DNA from: Thermoplasmata archaeon
GTDB lineage: Archaea; Thermoplasmatota; Thermoplasmata; Thermoplasmatales; Thermoplasmataceae
Assembly: GCA_021850745.1 (NCBI GenBank)
Contig: JAJZKX010000133.1
Span: 1 to 5,910 of the forward strand
DNA: 5,910 nt
Reading direction: 5' to 3'
Part shown: piece by piece, positions 1 through 5,910 of the stretch
How the letters are laid out: each line of letters opens with the position of its first letter
Numbering within the stretch: position 1 is the first letter of the stretch
The notes under the pieces: model-generated
Seen by the model: only the letters and a program-made list of their open reading frames with translations
Databases searched by the model: none
Told to the model about the DNA's origin: nothing
Translations under genes and position numbers: made by a program

Positions 1-2
1 TG

Positions 3-374
3 ACAAGGGGATTGGCACTTTCAGTTAAAAGCAATAAGTTTGTTGAGGCCGCAACAGCATCAGGATCATCTGGAGTCAGGAATGTGTTTGTGCACGTACT
101 TCCCAATGTGCTATCACCCGTATTTGTACAGTTCTCACTGGACCTTGGAACAATTGTTCAAGTTTTCGCAGCACTTGATTTTATAGGATTCAACAAAGGT
201 AACCCGTATCTTCCGGAACTAGGGAATATGCTTACTTGGGGAGAGACTTATCTTTCATTCGGTGCGTGGTGGCCCATTGTCATACCTGGAATATTTCTGC
301 TCATTTTCACTGTATCTGTAAATCTGATGGGAGATGGACTGAGAGACGTTCTGGACCCGAAACTTAGAAGGTGA
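3..374 (+). CDS. dppC: Peptide ABC transporter permease, DppC/OppC-like (5' partial)
   Basis: This is the C-terminal part of an inner permease subunit of a dipeptide/oligopeptide importer (BPD_transp_1 family). The reading frame is open to the left edge, so the true start lies upstream; the TTG at 12 is only an internal leucine codon. The visible part begins in the cytoplasmic loop that docks on the ATPase. The EAA motif is clear: EAA at bases 45-53, the conserved Gly six residues after the Glu, and LPN from base 99. Two hydrophobic membrane segments follow, roughly bases 105-200 and 265-335. The end, NLMGDGLRDVLDPKLRR, is the near-invariant C-terminus of DppC/OppC proteins. The gene overlaps the next ATPase gene by 4 bp (GTGA), which fits one operon and a coupled DppC-DppD complex. 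DppC versus OppC, and the exact substrate, cannot be decided from this fragment. Confidence 0.93.
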   Translation, partial: TRGLALSVKSNKFVEAATASGSSGVRNVFVHVLPNVLSPVFVQFSLDLGTIVQVFAALDFIGFNKGNPYLPELGNMLTWGETYLSFGAWWPIVIPGIFLLIFTVSVNLMGDGLRDVLDPKLRR

Positions 375-1942
375 TCATCCTGGTTGAAGAAGAAATCACG
401 GAAACAAAACAGAAGCAAGAGGCGTATCTTGATGTTGAAAATCTGAAGACGCAGTTCTTCACCAACAGAGGGATAGTGAAAGCTCTCGATAATGTAAGCT
501 TTCATATAAATCGCGGTGAGATATATGGTCTGGTTGGTGAAAGCGGTTGTGGCAAGAGTGTTACAGCTACATCCGTCATAGATCTTATCCCTGACCCCCC
601 TGGAAGGATAATAAATGGCAAGATCATAATAAATGGATTCAATATACTCGGAGATCTGGACAAGCTGGCCAAGATTAAGATCATATCTGAAACAAACGTG
701 AAAATAAAGAGAAGGAAGAGGCTGATCAAGAGGCACAACTTTGTCATGTCTCGAATCAGGGGAGACAAGGTGGCCATGATTTTCCAGGAGCCTTCACTTG
801 CGCTCAACCCGGTTATCCGCATTGGCGACCAGATAATGGAGAATATTCTTCTTCACAAGAGGATAGACATAGCCAACTCCATCATCCGCAGGGAAGGTGC
901 AACAAGAACGGATTATGAGCCGTTTGTAGACAGAATCCTGAGCCTGTCAGACAAAGTCCAGATAAGCAGGGAAATAAAAAACTGGTGTGATATGTATGCA
1001 GTATCTGACGTTGAAGATATTGTCAAAAATCTGTTCAGCACCTATAAGGATCGGGAGGTCATAATAAGGGATCTTGAGAAGGTAGTGTCTGAAGAAAGGA
1101 GCGGTACAGATATCCACAGGATTGCCAGGGCCAGAGACTATTATCGGTACGAGCAAAAACTCTTTGATCTTACCCTCAAGGAAATTGAGGCTGAATACAC
1201 GAATAACCAGAACGCACTTCAAGATGTAAGGAATAAAATGGCAAATTTGAAAAGAGAGAATCCCGGCGTCGCATCCTTCAAGTGGACCCTGAAGTTCATG
1301 GGCAAAAGAGTTGATGCACCCTTCAAGAAAGCTGCCAGACGACGAACACTTGAACTTCTGACTCTCGTTAATATTGCAGAACCTTCCAGAGTCATAGACT
1401 CATATCCACATGAACTGAGCGGTGGAATGCAGCAGAGAGCTCTTATAGCAATGGCGCTTGCCAGTGATCCTAGCCTTCTCATTGCTGATGAGCCAACAAC
1501 TGCTCTTGATGTTACTACTCAGGCTCAGATCCTTGACCTTATCAGGGATCTGAATAATCTCACCCAGGCATCTGTTCTGTTTATAACCCATGATCTTGCA
1601 GTCATTGCCGAGATGTGTAACCGTGTTGGAGTCATGTATGCAGGGAATATCGTTGAAGAAGCCTCTGTCACAGATATCTTTGAAAACCCCAAGCATCCCT
1701 ATACAACAGGTCTTCTTCAGTCAATTCCTCGTGTTGATAAGGCAGGAATCAGGATGATGAAACTTGAGACTATCCCGGGAAATGTGCCAAACCTGATCAC
1801 GCCCCCAACGGGATGCAGATTCCATCCAAGGTGCAAATTCAAGATGGATATATGCGAAACAAGCAAGCCAAAGCTTGTGGATCTGGGTGGAAATCACAAG
1901 GTTGCATGTTTTCTCTATTCAACTGAGGAGGAGGTGCAGTAA
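371..1942 (+). CDS. dppD: Peptide ABC transporter ATP-binding protein, DppD/OppD-like, with large insertions
   Basis: This is one of two cytoplasmic ATPases that would drive peptide import through the DppB/DppC-type channel. Core motifs are intact: Walker A GESGCGKS at residues 56-63, Q-loop Gln139, signature LSGGMQQR at 349-356, Walker B/catalytic Glu IADEP at 371-375, D-loop TALD at 377-380 and H-loop His407. The C-terminus is the oligo_HPY domain (HPYTTGLLQSIP at 442-453) with four cysteines C482-x5-C488-x6-C495-x17-C513. In some Dpp/Opp ATPases this motif is reported to hold a [4Fe-4S] cluster. At 523 aa it is nearly 200 residues longer than usual. The excess lies mainly at about 92-128 (Lys/Arg-rich) and 166-320 (charged, predicted helical, coiled-coil-like), the latter between Q-loop and signature. 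GTG at 371 is the only conventional start before the conserved YLDVENLKT segment and overlaps the permease stop. Only one Walker A is present, so this is not a tandem ABC fusion. Confidence 0.93.
   Translation: MIILVEEEITETKQKQEAYLDVENLKTQFFTNRGIVKALDNVSFHINRGEIYGLVGESGCGKSVTATSVIDLIPDPPGRIINGKIIINGFNILGDLDKLAKIKIISETNVKIKRRKRLIKRHNFVMSRIRGDKVAMIFQEPSLALNPVIRIGDQIMENILLHKRIDIANSIIRREGATRTDYEPFVDRILSLSDKVQISREIKNWCDMYAVSDVEDIVKNLFSTYKDREVIIRDLEKVVSEERSGTDIHRIARARDYYRYEQKLFDLTLKEIEAEYTNNQNALQDVRNKMANLKRENPGVASFKWTLKFMGKRVDAPFKKAARRRTLELLTLVNIAEPSRVIDSYPHELSGGMQQRALIAMALASDPSLLIADEPTTALDVTTQAQILDLIRDLNNLTQASVLFITHDLAVIAEMCNRVGVMYAGNIVEEASVTDIFENPKHPYTTGLLQSIPRVDKAGIRMMKLETIPGNVPNLITPPTGCRFHPRCKFKMDICETSKPKLVDLGGNHKVACFLYSTEEEVQ
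1927..1936 (+). promoter_or_regulatory. Strong Shine-Dalgarno site for dppF-like gene
   Basis: GGAGGAGGTG lies inside the last codons of the dppD-like gene and ends 5 nt before the ATG at 1942. It closely matches the complement of the archaeal 16S 3' end. It fixes the start of the DppF-like protein within a TAATG stop-start overlap. Confidence 0.85.
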
Positions 1943-3408
1943 TGAGCGAAAATAACGGTGTCTCAGGCAGGACAATTCTCTACGTTTCACATCTTAAGAA
2001 GTATTTTGAAATCTCGCAGACAGGATTCCGTGTTTCTGGATATGTCAAGGCACTGGATGATGTGAGCTTTTCCCTCAGGGAGGGGGAAACTCTTGGTGTT
2101 GTTGGAGAGACAGGATGCGGAAAAACCACTCTAGGCCGCACTTTGCTTAGGCTTATCGATGCAACTGGAGGTAATGTTTACTTCAATCTTCCAGAAGATG
2201 AAATGGAAGAAGCAATTTCTTTAGAAAGGAAACTTGACTCACTCACGGCCAAGTATGGAGAGGAAAAAGTCAAGGATGTAAAGGAATACAGGGAAACACT
2301 TGAGAAAGCAAGGGAATTCAGAAAGAAACATTCACTGACGAAGTTGAGCAGCAAGGAACTTAGAGAATACAGGAAGTTCATGCAGCCTGTGTTTCAGGAC
2401 CCATTCAGTTCCCTTAACCCGAGAATGCTTGTGAAGGACATAATTGCGGAGCCAATGAAGCTCCTTACACATATGACAAGCGATGAGATATACAACAGGA
2501 GCCTTGAACTTGTTAACGAGATAGGACTAAGTGAAGACCATCTTTACCGGTTCCCCCACGAATTCAGCGGAGGACAGAGACAGAGAATAGGAATTGCCCG
2601 TGCCATCAGCATTGACCCAAAGCTAATCGTACTTGATGAGCCAACATCAGCACTTGATGTCTCGGTCCAGGCGCAGATACTGAACATACTGAAGGATATC
2701 CAGAAAAAAGAGAACATTACATACGTTTTCATATCGCATCACCTGAACGTAATCAGGCTCATGTCAGATCGAGTTGCAGTGATGTATCTCGGCAAGCTCG
2801 TTGAACTCACCGATACTGAAAGGTTGTTCACAAATATGCTGCATCCATATACGAAGGCTCTCCTTTCAGCAATTCCGGTCCCGGATCCAAAGAACAAGAG
2901 ATCGAGAATAGTACTGGAAGGCGAGATCCCGAGCCCGGCAAGTCCTCCGAAGGGTTGCTACTTCCATCCAAGGTGTGGATCTGCAATGCGAAACTGCGGA
3001 TGGTCTCCAAGAGATATGTCAGAACCACTCAAGACCTTGCTTGAACCTTTCAAGGAGAAAGAAAGCGCTCTTCTTCCGTCAGCGAAGGAGATTCGGCTCA
3101 ATGAACCAGAACAGATTGTGGAGATAGAATTCGAAACCCCGTTGACAGATGATAAATTTAACATCTTCAAGGATCTCATAGATAAAGAAGCCGAGAAACC
3201 CGGTAACATCAGATACAAGGCAATATCAGGCATATCACTGTCAGAAACCAAGGAATCTGTTATAATCAAGATGATTGAACCAGACACACCTACTCTGAAG
3301 GAGGTAAAGCCTGGCCATTATGTATCTTGTCTACTCTATGATGAAGAGAAGAAGGTAACTGGTGAGGACAGTGAGCAGACAGCCTATCAAGATATCGAGA
3401 TTGGATGA
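1942..3408 (+). CDS. dppF: Peptide ABC transporter ATP-binding protein, DppF/OppF-like, with interrupted Cys motif
   Basis: This is the second ATPase of the peptide importer, expected to pair with the DppD-like subunit at the membrane. Motifs are Walker A GETGCGKT at residues 55-62, Q-loop Gln152 ([11 protein letters not shown], typical of DppF), signature FSGGQRQR at 208-215, Walker B with Asp232/Glu233, D-loop SALD at 236-239 and H-loop His266. The oligo_HPY region starts at [12 protein letters not shown] (301-312). At 488 aa it exceeds the usual length by about 150 residues. One insertion, about 82-133, is a charged helical stretch between Walker A and Q-loop. The other, about 353-462, splits the cysteine motif: C339-x5-C345-x6-C352, then 110 residues before C463 in the segment VSCLLY. 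The ATG overlaps the dppD stop by 1 bp behind a strong Shine-Dalgarno. The 25 residues after C463 look unconserved and overlap the next gene. Confidence 0.93.
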   Translation: MSENNGVSGRTILYVSHLKKYFEISQTGFRVSGYVKALDDVSFSLREGETLGVVGETGCGKTTLGRTLLRLIDATGGNVYFNLPEDEMEEAISLERKLDSLTAKYGEEKVKDVKEYRETLEKAREFRKKHSLTKLSSKELREYRKFMQPVFQDPFSSLNPRMLVKDIIAEPMKLLTHMTSDEIYNRSLELVNEIGLSEDHLYRFPHEFSGGQRQRIGIARAISIDPKLIVLDEPTSALDVSVQAQILNILKDIQKKENITYVFISHHLNVIRLMSDRVAVMYLGKLVELTDTERLFTNMLHPYTKALLSAIPVPDPKNKRSRIVLEGEIPSPASPPKGCYFHPRCGSAMRNCGWSPRDMSEPLKTLLEPFKEKESALLPSAKEIRLNEPEQIVEIEFETPLTDDKFNIFKDLIDKEAEKPGNIRYKAISGISLSETKESVIIKMIEPDTPTLKEVKPGHYVSCLLYDEEKKVTGEDSEQTAYQDIEIG

Positions 3409-3733
3409 AACTGAGAAGGAGATCACGTCCAAGGATCTTACAAGAAAAGAGCTGCTGCTATACATTTTTGATGATTTTTTCCGAGGATTTTATCTGGTAG
3501 GATGCCTGTTCTTCGACGGGCTGATAATATTCCAGATATATTCGTATATTCCTGATTCTTCCACCCTTGGTATTTTTTTCAATCTTGCATTCCCAAAATT
3601 CAATATTTTCGATTACTACATATGGATACTGATTGTATTCCTGGAAATTACCGTTGCATACCTTGAAGCAAAAGGTTTCAGGAAGATATGGCCCAAGGAT
3701 TCCTTGACACTGGCCGGTGGTAGAAACGAATGA
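3362..3733 (+). CDS. Small two-helix membrane protein of unknown function, overlapping the end of dppF
   Basis: I do not recognise this family. The 123-aa product has a hydrophilic, charged N-terminus (about 1-40), a hydrophobic helix at about 42-62, a short loop containing Pro, a second helix at about 83-102, and a basic tail (KGFRKIWPK). Both ends are therefore probably cytoplasmic. Start choice is uncertain. GTG 3362 has GAAGGT (3351-3356) 5 nt upstream and is preferred. GTG 3371 has GGTGAGG only 3 nt away. TTG 3401 has no visible Shine-Dalgarno. With the first start it overlaps dppF by 47 bp in another frame, so it is probably translationally coupled to the transporter operon. A role as accessory or assembly subunit of the importer is a guess from position only. 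Codon use resembles that of the neighbours, which supports real coding. Confidence 0.72.
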   Translation: MRTVSRQPIKISRLDETEKEITSKDLTRKELLLYIFDDFFRGFYLVGCLFFDGLIIFQIYSYIPDSSTLGIFFNLAFPKFNIFDYYIWILIVFLEITVAYLEAKGFRKIWPKDSLTLAGGRNE

Positions 3734-3737
3734 TAAT

Positions 3738-3751
3738 TACATGTTCATGTA
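3738..3751. repeat. Short inverted repeat just after the operon's last stop codon
   Basis: TACATG (3738-3743) and CATGTA (3746-3751) are perfect inverted arms around a TT spacer, starting 4 nt after the stop of the small membrane-protein gene. A 2-nt loop is too tight for a good RNA hairpin, so a protein-binding dyad is as likely as a terminator element. It may also be chance. Confidence 0.35.
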
Positions 3752-3819
3752 TCCACATATTAATACCGTAGAGTTTTAGAGAGCAGTATTGTATTTTCTC
3801 TGGTAATATCGACATCCAG

Positions 3820-3827
3820 AAATATCC
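3820..3827 (+). promoter_or_regulatory. TATA-like promoter element for the surface-protein gene
   Basis: AAATATCC is centred about 24 bp before the ATG at 3847, in an AT-rich intergenic region, and there is no Shine-Dalgarno in front of that ATG. This spacing is what an archaeal promoter giving a leaderless or nearly leaderless transcript would show. The match to an archaeal TATA box is only fair and no strong purine-rich BRE is evident. Confidence 0.4.
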
Positions 3828-3846
3828 TATTTGCATTACAAGTCAG

Positions 3847-4443
3847 ATGGCCAGGATCAGGATTGTTGAATCTCATGGAAATTTGCTGATTGAAAGGCTG
3901 TCTCAGCTCATGCATTCAAAGCAGATCTACGTAATAATTACTCTTATTGTTGCAGGCAGCGCGCTCCTGGCAGTGTCCCAGCTTTACCATCCAATAGTGT
4001 ATACAAACATTTCTAATAGCGAAACCGGTATGATTTACAATAACAGCACGACGACTTTCCCTTTTACAACAGATGGATCATATGTAACTAATGTAAGTCT
4101 TACCTTCCCGCCAGGAAACATATTGCATTATTCAGTATATGAATACTCACAATACACGCATAATGGGCTTCCGGTAACATCATATTCATTCGTGTTTCAG
4201 CATAATGCCAGCGGTCCGTTCTCCTTCAATATACAGAACAGGAATGCGATTAACGGTAGAGATTACGTGGTCAATGCCACTGCCATATCTGGGAATAGGT
4301 TTAATGCCACAATGACCTATACAATCATCATTCCCAACCTCGCTCCAACCAATCCCTATATAGAACTGGCAGGAATTCTCCTGATCTTTTCCGGTATTGT
4401 GCTTATTGTCGTTCGTATCTCAGGATCCAAGCGTTCAGAATAG
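3847..4443 (+). CDS. Membrane-anchored extracytoplasmic protein of unknown function, sequon-rich
   Basis: I recognise no family. The 198-aa product has a short basic/amphipathic N-terminus, a hydrophobic segment at about 27-45 (signal anchor), an outside domain at about 46-168 and a second membrane helix at about 172-190 followed by a basic GSKR tail. The outside domain is rich in Ser, Thr, Asn, Tyr and Phe with alternating hydrophobic residues, suggesting an all-beta (Ig-like) fold. It carries seven N-X-S/T sequons (N54, N65, N66, N82, N120, N143, N153), none in the cytoplasmic tails. There are no cysteines. This points to an archaeal glycosylated surface protein held by both termini. ATG 3847 is the first good start after the promoter-like element and has no Shine-Dalgarno. 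It is separated from both neighbours by gaps (113 and 54 bp), so no operon partner is implied. Confidence 0.75.
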   Translation: MARIRIVESHGNLLIERLSQLMHSKQIYVIITLIVAGSALLAVSQLYHPIVYTNISNSETGMIYNNSTTTFPFTTDGSYVTNVSLTFPPGNILHYSVYEYSQYTHNGLPVTSYSFVFQHNASGPFSFNIQNRNAINGRDYVVNATAISGNRFNATMTYTIIIPNLAPTNPYIELAGILLIFSGIVLIVVRISGSKRSE

Positions 4444-4466
4444 GGACAATTTTGTGGCAATTCAAA

Positions 4467-4475
4467 AACTATAGG
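4467..4475 (+). promoter_or_regulatory. TATA-like element upstream of the amidohydrolase gene
   Basis: An A-rich stretch followed by ACTATAGG is centred about 26-28 bp before the ATG at 4498, the distance expected for an archaeal promoter producing a leaderless mRNA. It suggests the hydrolase has its own promoter instead of depending on read-through from the surface-protein gene. Confidence 0.4.
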
Positions 4476-4483
4476 AACATCCA

Positions 4484-4488
4484 GAGGT
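4484..4488 (+). promoter_or_regulatory. Candidate Shine-Dalgarno of the amidohydrolase gene
   Basis: GAGGT lies 9 nt before the ATG at 4498 and could pair with the 16S 3' end. It would act only on a leadered transcript, for example read-through from upstream. If transcription starts at the ATG from the nearby TATA-like element, it is not in the mRNA. Confidence 0.4.
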
Positions 4489-4497
4489 TACTTACGT

Positions 4498-5748
4498 ATG
4501 GCGAAAAATATTCTTGCACTTTCCGGAAGGACTTTCGATGGGGAGGACTTCCTGGAGAAAGCAACGGTACTGGTTGACGACAGTGGTCGGATTTCCGAAT
4601 TCGGAGAGGACGCAAGGCCTGATCCTAGGTTGAAGTCCATTTCTGACAGCAAGTACACCATATTGCCTGGACTGATGGATGTGCATATGCACTTCTTTGG
4701 CAGCAGGAAGGAGGATATAGCCGAATGGAATGTAATTCCCGCGGAACTTGCATCTATAAGAAGCGTAACTGACATTAGAAATATTCTGTTTGCAGGCTTC
4801 ACAACGGTCCGGGATCTGGGCAGCAAGTCCGGTGTGTTTCTTGCCCAGGCTGAGTATGAGGGTGACATAATGGGACCCCATGTCATTTCTGCAGGCCACT
4901 CACTGGCCCAGACAGGAGGGGATGATGATTTCAAGGGGCTGCCACTGGATATGGCCCAGAAGCTTTCCTACTCGTATTACTGTGATGGCCCATGGGAGTG
5001 CGTTTCCGCAGTGAGAAAGGTCATTCGTGAGGGAGGAGAGGTTATTAAGCTGTATGCTTCAGGAGGGTTTGCCGCCGGAGGAAAACCATTGCCAAATCTC
5101 ACGGTTGAAGAGATCAGGGCCATTGTTGAAGAGGGACACAGGGCAGGCGTCAAGGTCACGGCCCATGCCTATGGAGAAGAAGCCCTGATTAATGTGATTG
5201 ATGCAGGTGTTGATTCCATAGATCATGGCATAGGGCTCACTGAAGACATAGCAGAAAAGATCAGGAAGGCTGGCATTTATTATGTGCCAACCATGAGCGT
5301 GTACAAGGCAGGGAGGATAGACCCTCACCATATTGGCCTCCAGACTCTGCTTAGAGGCAGGAGCAAGGCCAATCGTGATGAGATAGTAAAAAAGCATGTT
5401 ACGAAGGAAATTGAAATTGCCATGGATGTGGGTCTCAAGATGGCCACTGGAACTGACTATGTGGGCGCAGAAAACAGCGTACACGGTAACAACGCCGATG
5501 AACTGGTATACATGTCGGAATATTTGGGACCAGTTGAAACTCTGAGGGCAGCAACATCTCGTGCGGCAGAATGTGTTGGGCTGAGCAATACTGGAACACT
5601 GAAACCAGGAAATTATGCCGATCTGGTGGTTGTTGAAGGAAATCCAGGAAAGAACATGGAGGATGTTAGAAAGAACAGGGTGAAGTTCGTCATGCATAAC
5701 GGAAGGTTGTATGATTGCCAGAACAGAACAGAAATTTATCTGAAGTAA
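4498..5748 (+). CDS. Amidohydrolase-superfamily enzyme, imidazolonepropionase-like / Xaa-Pro or Xaa-Arg dipeptidase group
   Basis: This is a cytoplasmic metal-dependent hydrolase; no signal peptide or membrane segment is seen. An N-terminal beta-sandwich piece (1-55) leads into a TIM barrel whose ligands appear in the classical order: HxH after strand 1 (H63, H65 in GLMDVHMHFFG), a probable carboxylated bridging lysine K184 (EVIKLYASGG), H223 (TAHAYG), H243 (SIDHG) and the catalytic Asp320 (ATGTDYVG). The C-terminal GTLKPGNYADLVVVEGNP (366-383) closes the sandwich. CDGPWECVSAVRKVIREGG before K184 resembles the branch (COG1228-like) that includes prolidase-type and Xaa-Arg carboxypeptidase/dipeptidase enzymes. 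The 416-aa length is normal, and a binuclear metal centre is expected. Cleavage of imported dipeptides would fit the nearby peptide importer, but substrate is inference; other amide, lactam or organophosphate substrates occur in this superfamily. ATG 4498 is supported by both promoter spacing and GAGGT. Confidence 0.88.
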   Translation: MAKNILALSGRTFDGEDFLEKATVLVDDSGRISEFGEDARPDPRLKSISDSKYTILPGLMDVHMHFFGSRKEDIAEWNVIPAELASIRSVTDIRNILFAGFTTVRDLGSKSGVFLAQAEYEGDIMGPHVISAGHSLAQTGGDDDFKGLPLDMAQKLSYSYYCDGPWECVSAVRKVIREGGEVIKLYASGGFAAGGKPLPNLTVEEIRAIVEEGHRAGVKVTAHAYGEEALINVIDAGVDSIDHGIGLTEDIAEKIRKAGIYYVPTMSVYKAGRIDPHHIGLQTLLRGRSKANRDEIVKKHVTKEIEIAMDVGLKMATGTDYVGAENSVHGNNADELVYMSEYLGPVETLRAATSRAAECVGLSNTGTLKPGNYADLVVVEGNPGKNMEDVRKNRVKFVMHNGRLYDCQNRTEIYLK

Positions 5749-5799
5749 ACAATTTACCTTATATTTCAAATGTTACAAAATATTTTGGAAAATTTTCAG

Positions 5800-5812
5800 A
5801 AAAAAATAAAAA
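5800..5812 (-). terminator. T-tract terminator for the convergent minus-strand gene
   Basis: Read on the minus strand this is TTTTTATTTTTTT, starting 4 nt after the stop of the putative minus-strand gene. T-rich runs without a required hairpin are the usual archaeal intrinsic terminator. The preceding AT-rich stretch (5749-5799) with several short T runs may serve the plus-strand hydrolase gene. Confidence 0.55.
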
Positions 5813-5816
5813 GTCT

Positions 5817-5910
5817 TTAGAGGAAATTGTACAGGAGATCACCAGGCCCGTTTACTGCAACGTTTTCCTCACTATTGATAACCTTTGATGCCGGTATTAT
5901 TGATGATATG
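5817..5910 (-). CDS. C-terminal end of an unrecognised minus-strand protein (5' end outside window)
   Basis: On the minus strand, the frame entering at the right edge stays open for 30 codons to a TAA at 5819-5817, ending VAVNGPGDLLYNFL. The mixture of hydrophobic, Gly-Pro-Gly and charged residues looks like an ordinary soluble protein C-terminus. The other two minus frames hit stops within 13 codons. A minus-strand T-tract directly after the stop supports a gene end here, convergent with the hydrolase gene. I cannot name the family from so short a piece, and a plus-strand frame is also open from 5821 to the edge, so the call is tentative. Confidence 0.5.
   Translation of the reverse strand, partial: ISSIIPASKVINSEENVAVNGPGDLLYNFL

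Noticed and set aside
248..736. 162-codon minus-strand open frame across the permease/ATPase junction
   Set aside because: It spans two well-supported plus-strand genes, and the product shows no family motif or plausible domain structure.
371..1942. DppD-like protein as a fusion of two ABC domains, suggested by its length
   Set aside because: Only one Walker A, one signature, one Walker B and one H-loop are present. The extra length is insertion within one domain.
3778..3801. AGAGA...TCTCT hairpin as an intrinsic terminator in the 3734-3846 gap
   Set aside because: The stem is only 5 bp with a 14-nt loop, too weak to call. The T runs nearby are short.
5059..5769. 236-codon open frame on the minus strand antisense to the hydrolase gene
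   Set aside because: It lies opposite a gene with all amidohydrolase motifs in place, and its product is rich in Cys, His and Ile in no recognisable pattern. It is a shadow of the coding strand.
5788..5797. GAAAATTTTC palindrome in the convergent intergenic region
   Set aside because: A 10-bp AT-rich palindrome in AT-rich DNA is readily expected by chance, and it leaves no loop for a hairpin.
5821..5910. Plus-strand open frame running to the right edge
   Set aside because: It has no start codon until the last ATG of the window, begins right after an in-frame TAG, and conflicts with the better-supported minus-strand gene end and its T-tract.

Overview
The window most likely comes from an archaeon, and the style fits the Thermoplasmatales (acidophilic Euryarchaeota). 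This is inference. The grounds are base composition that looks moderately AT-rich by eye, heavy use of AGG/AGA and ATA codons, GGAGGAGGTG/GGTGA-type Shine-Dalgarno signals inside a tightly packed operon, TATA-like boxes just upstream of start codons, a T-tract terminator, and an exported protein rich in N-glycosylation sequons. No rRNA, tRNA, mobile element or CRISPR array is visible.

Bases 1-3733 are the distal part of a peptide (dipeptide/oligopeptide, Dpp/Opp-type) ABC importer operon on the + strand. It holds the C-terminal end of a DppC-like permease, a DppD-like ATPase (523 aa), a DppF-like ATPase (488 aa) and a small two-helix membrane protein of unknown function. Every junction overlaps (4 bp, 1 bp and up to 47 bp), so the genes are probably co-transcribed and translationally coupled. 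The partner permease and substrate-binding protein are not here and may lie upstream. Both ATPases are much longer than the roughly 320-340 residues usual for the family. All core ABC motifs are intact, and the extra length is lineage-style insertions inside the nucleotide-binding domain and, in DppF, inside the C-terminal cysteine motif.

Bases 3734-3846 form an intergenic gap with a small dyad and a TATA-like element. It precedes a 198-aa bitopic or double-anchored surface protein (3847-4443). A second short gap with a promoter-like element and a weak Shine-Dalgarno leads to a 416-aa amidohydrolase-superfamily enzyme of the imidazolonepropionase-like/Xaa-Pro or Xaa-Arg dipeptidase group (4498-5748). 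Its metal ligands are all recognisable. A cytoplasmic peptidase next to a peptide importer makes a plausible uptake-and-hydrolysis neighbourhood, though the two are separate transcription units.

Bases 5749-5910 hold a convergent intergenic region with a minus-strand T-tract, and probably the last 30 codons of a minus-strand gene that runs off the window.

I found no clear evidence of a wholly new system. The most unusual items are the ATPase insertions, the interrupted cysteine motif in DppF, and the small membrane protein nested on the end of dppF.
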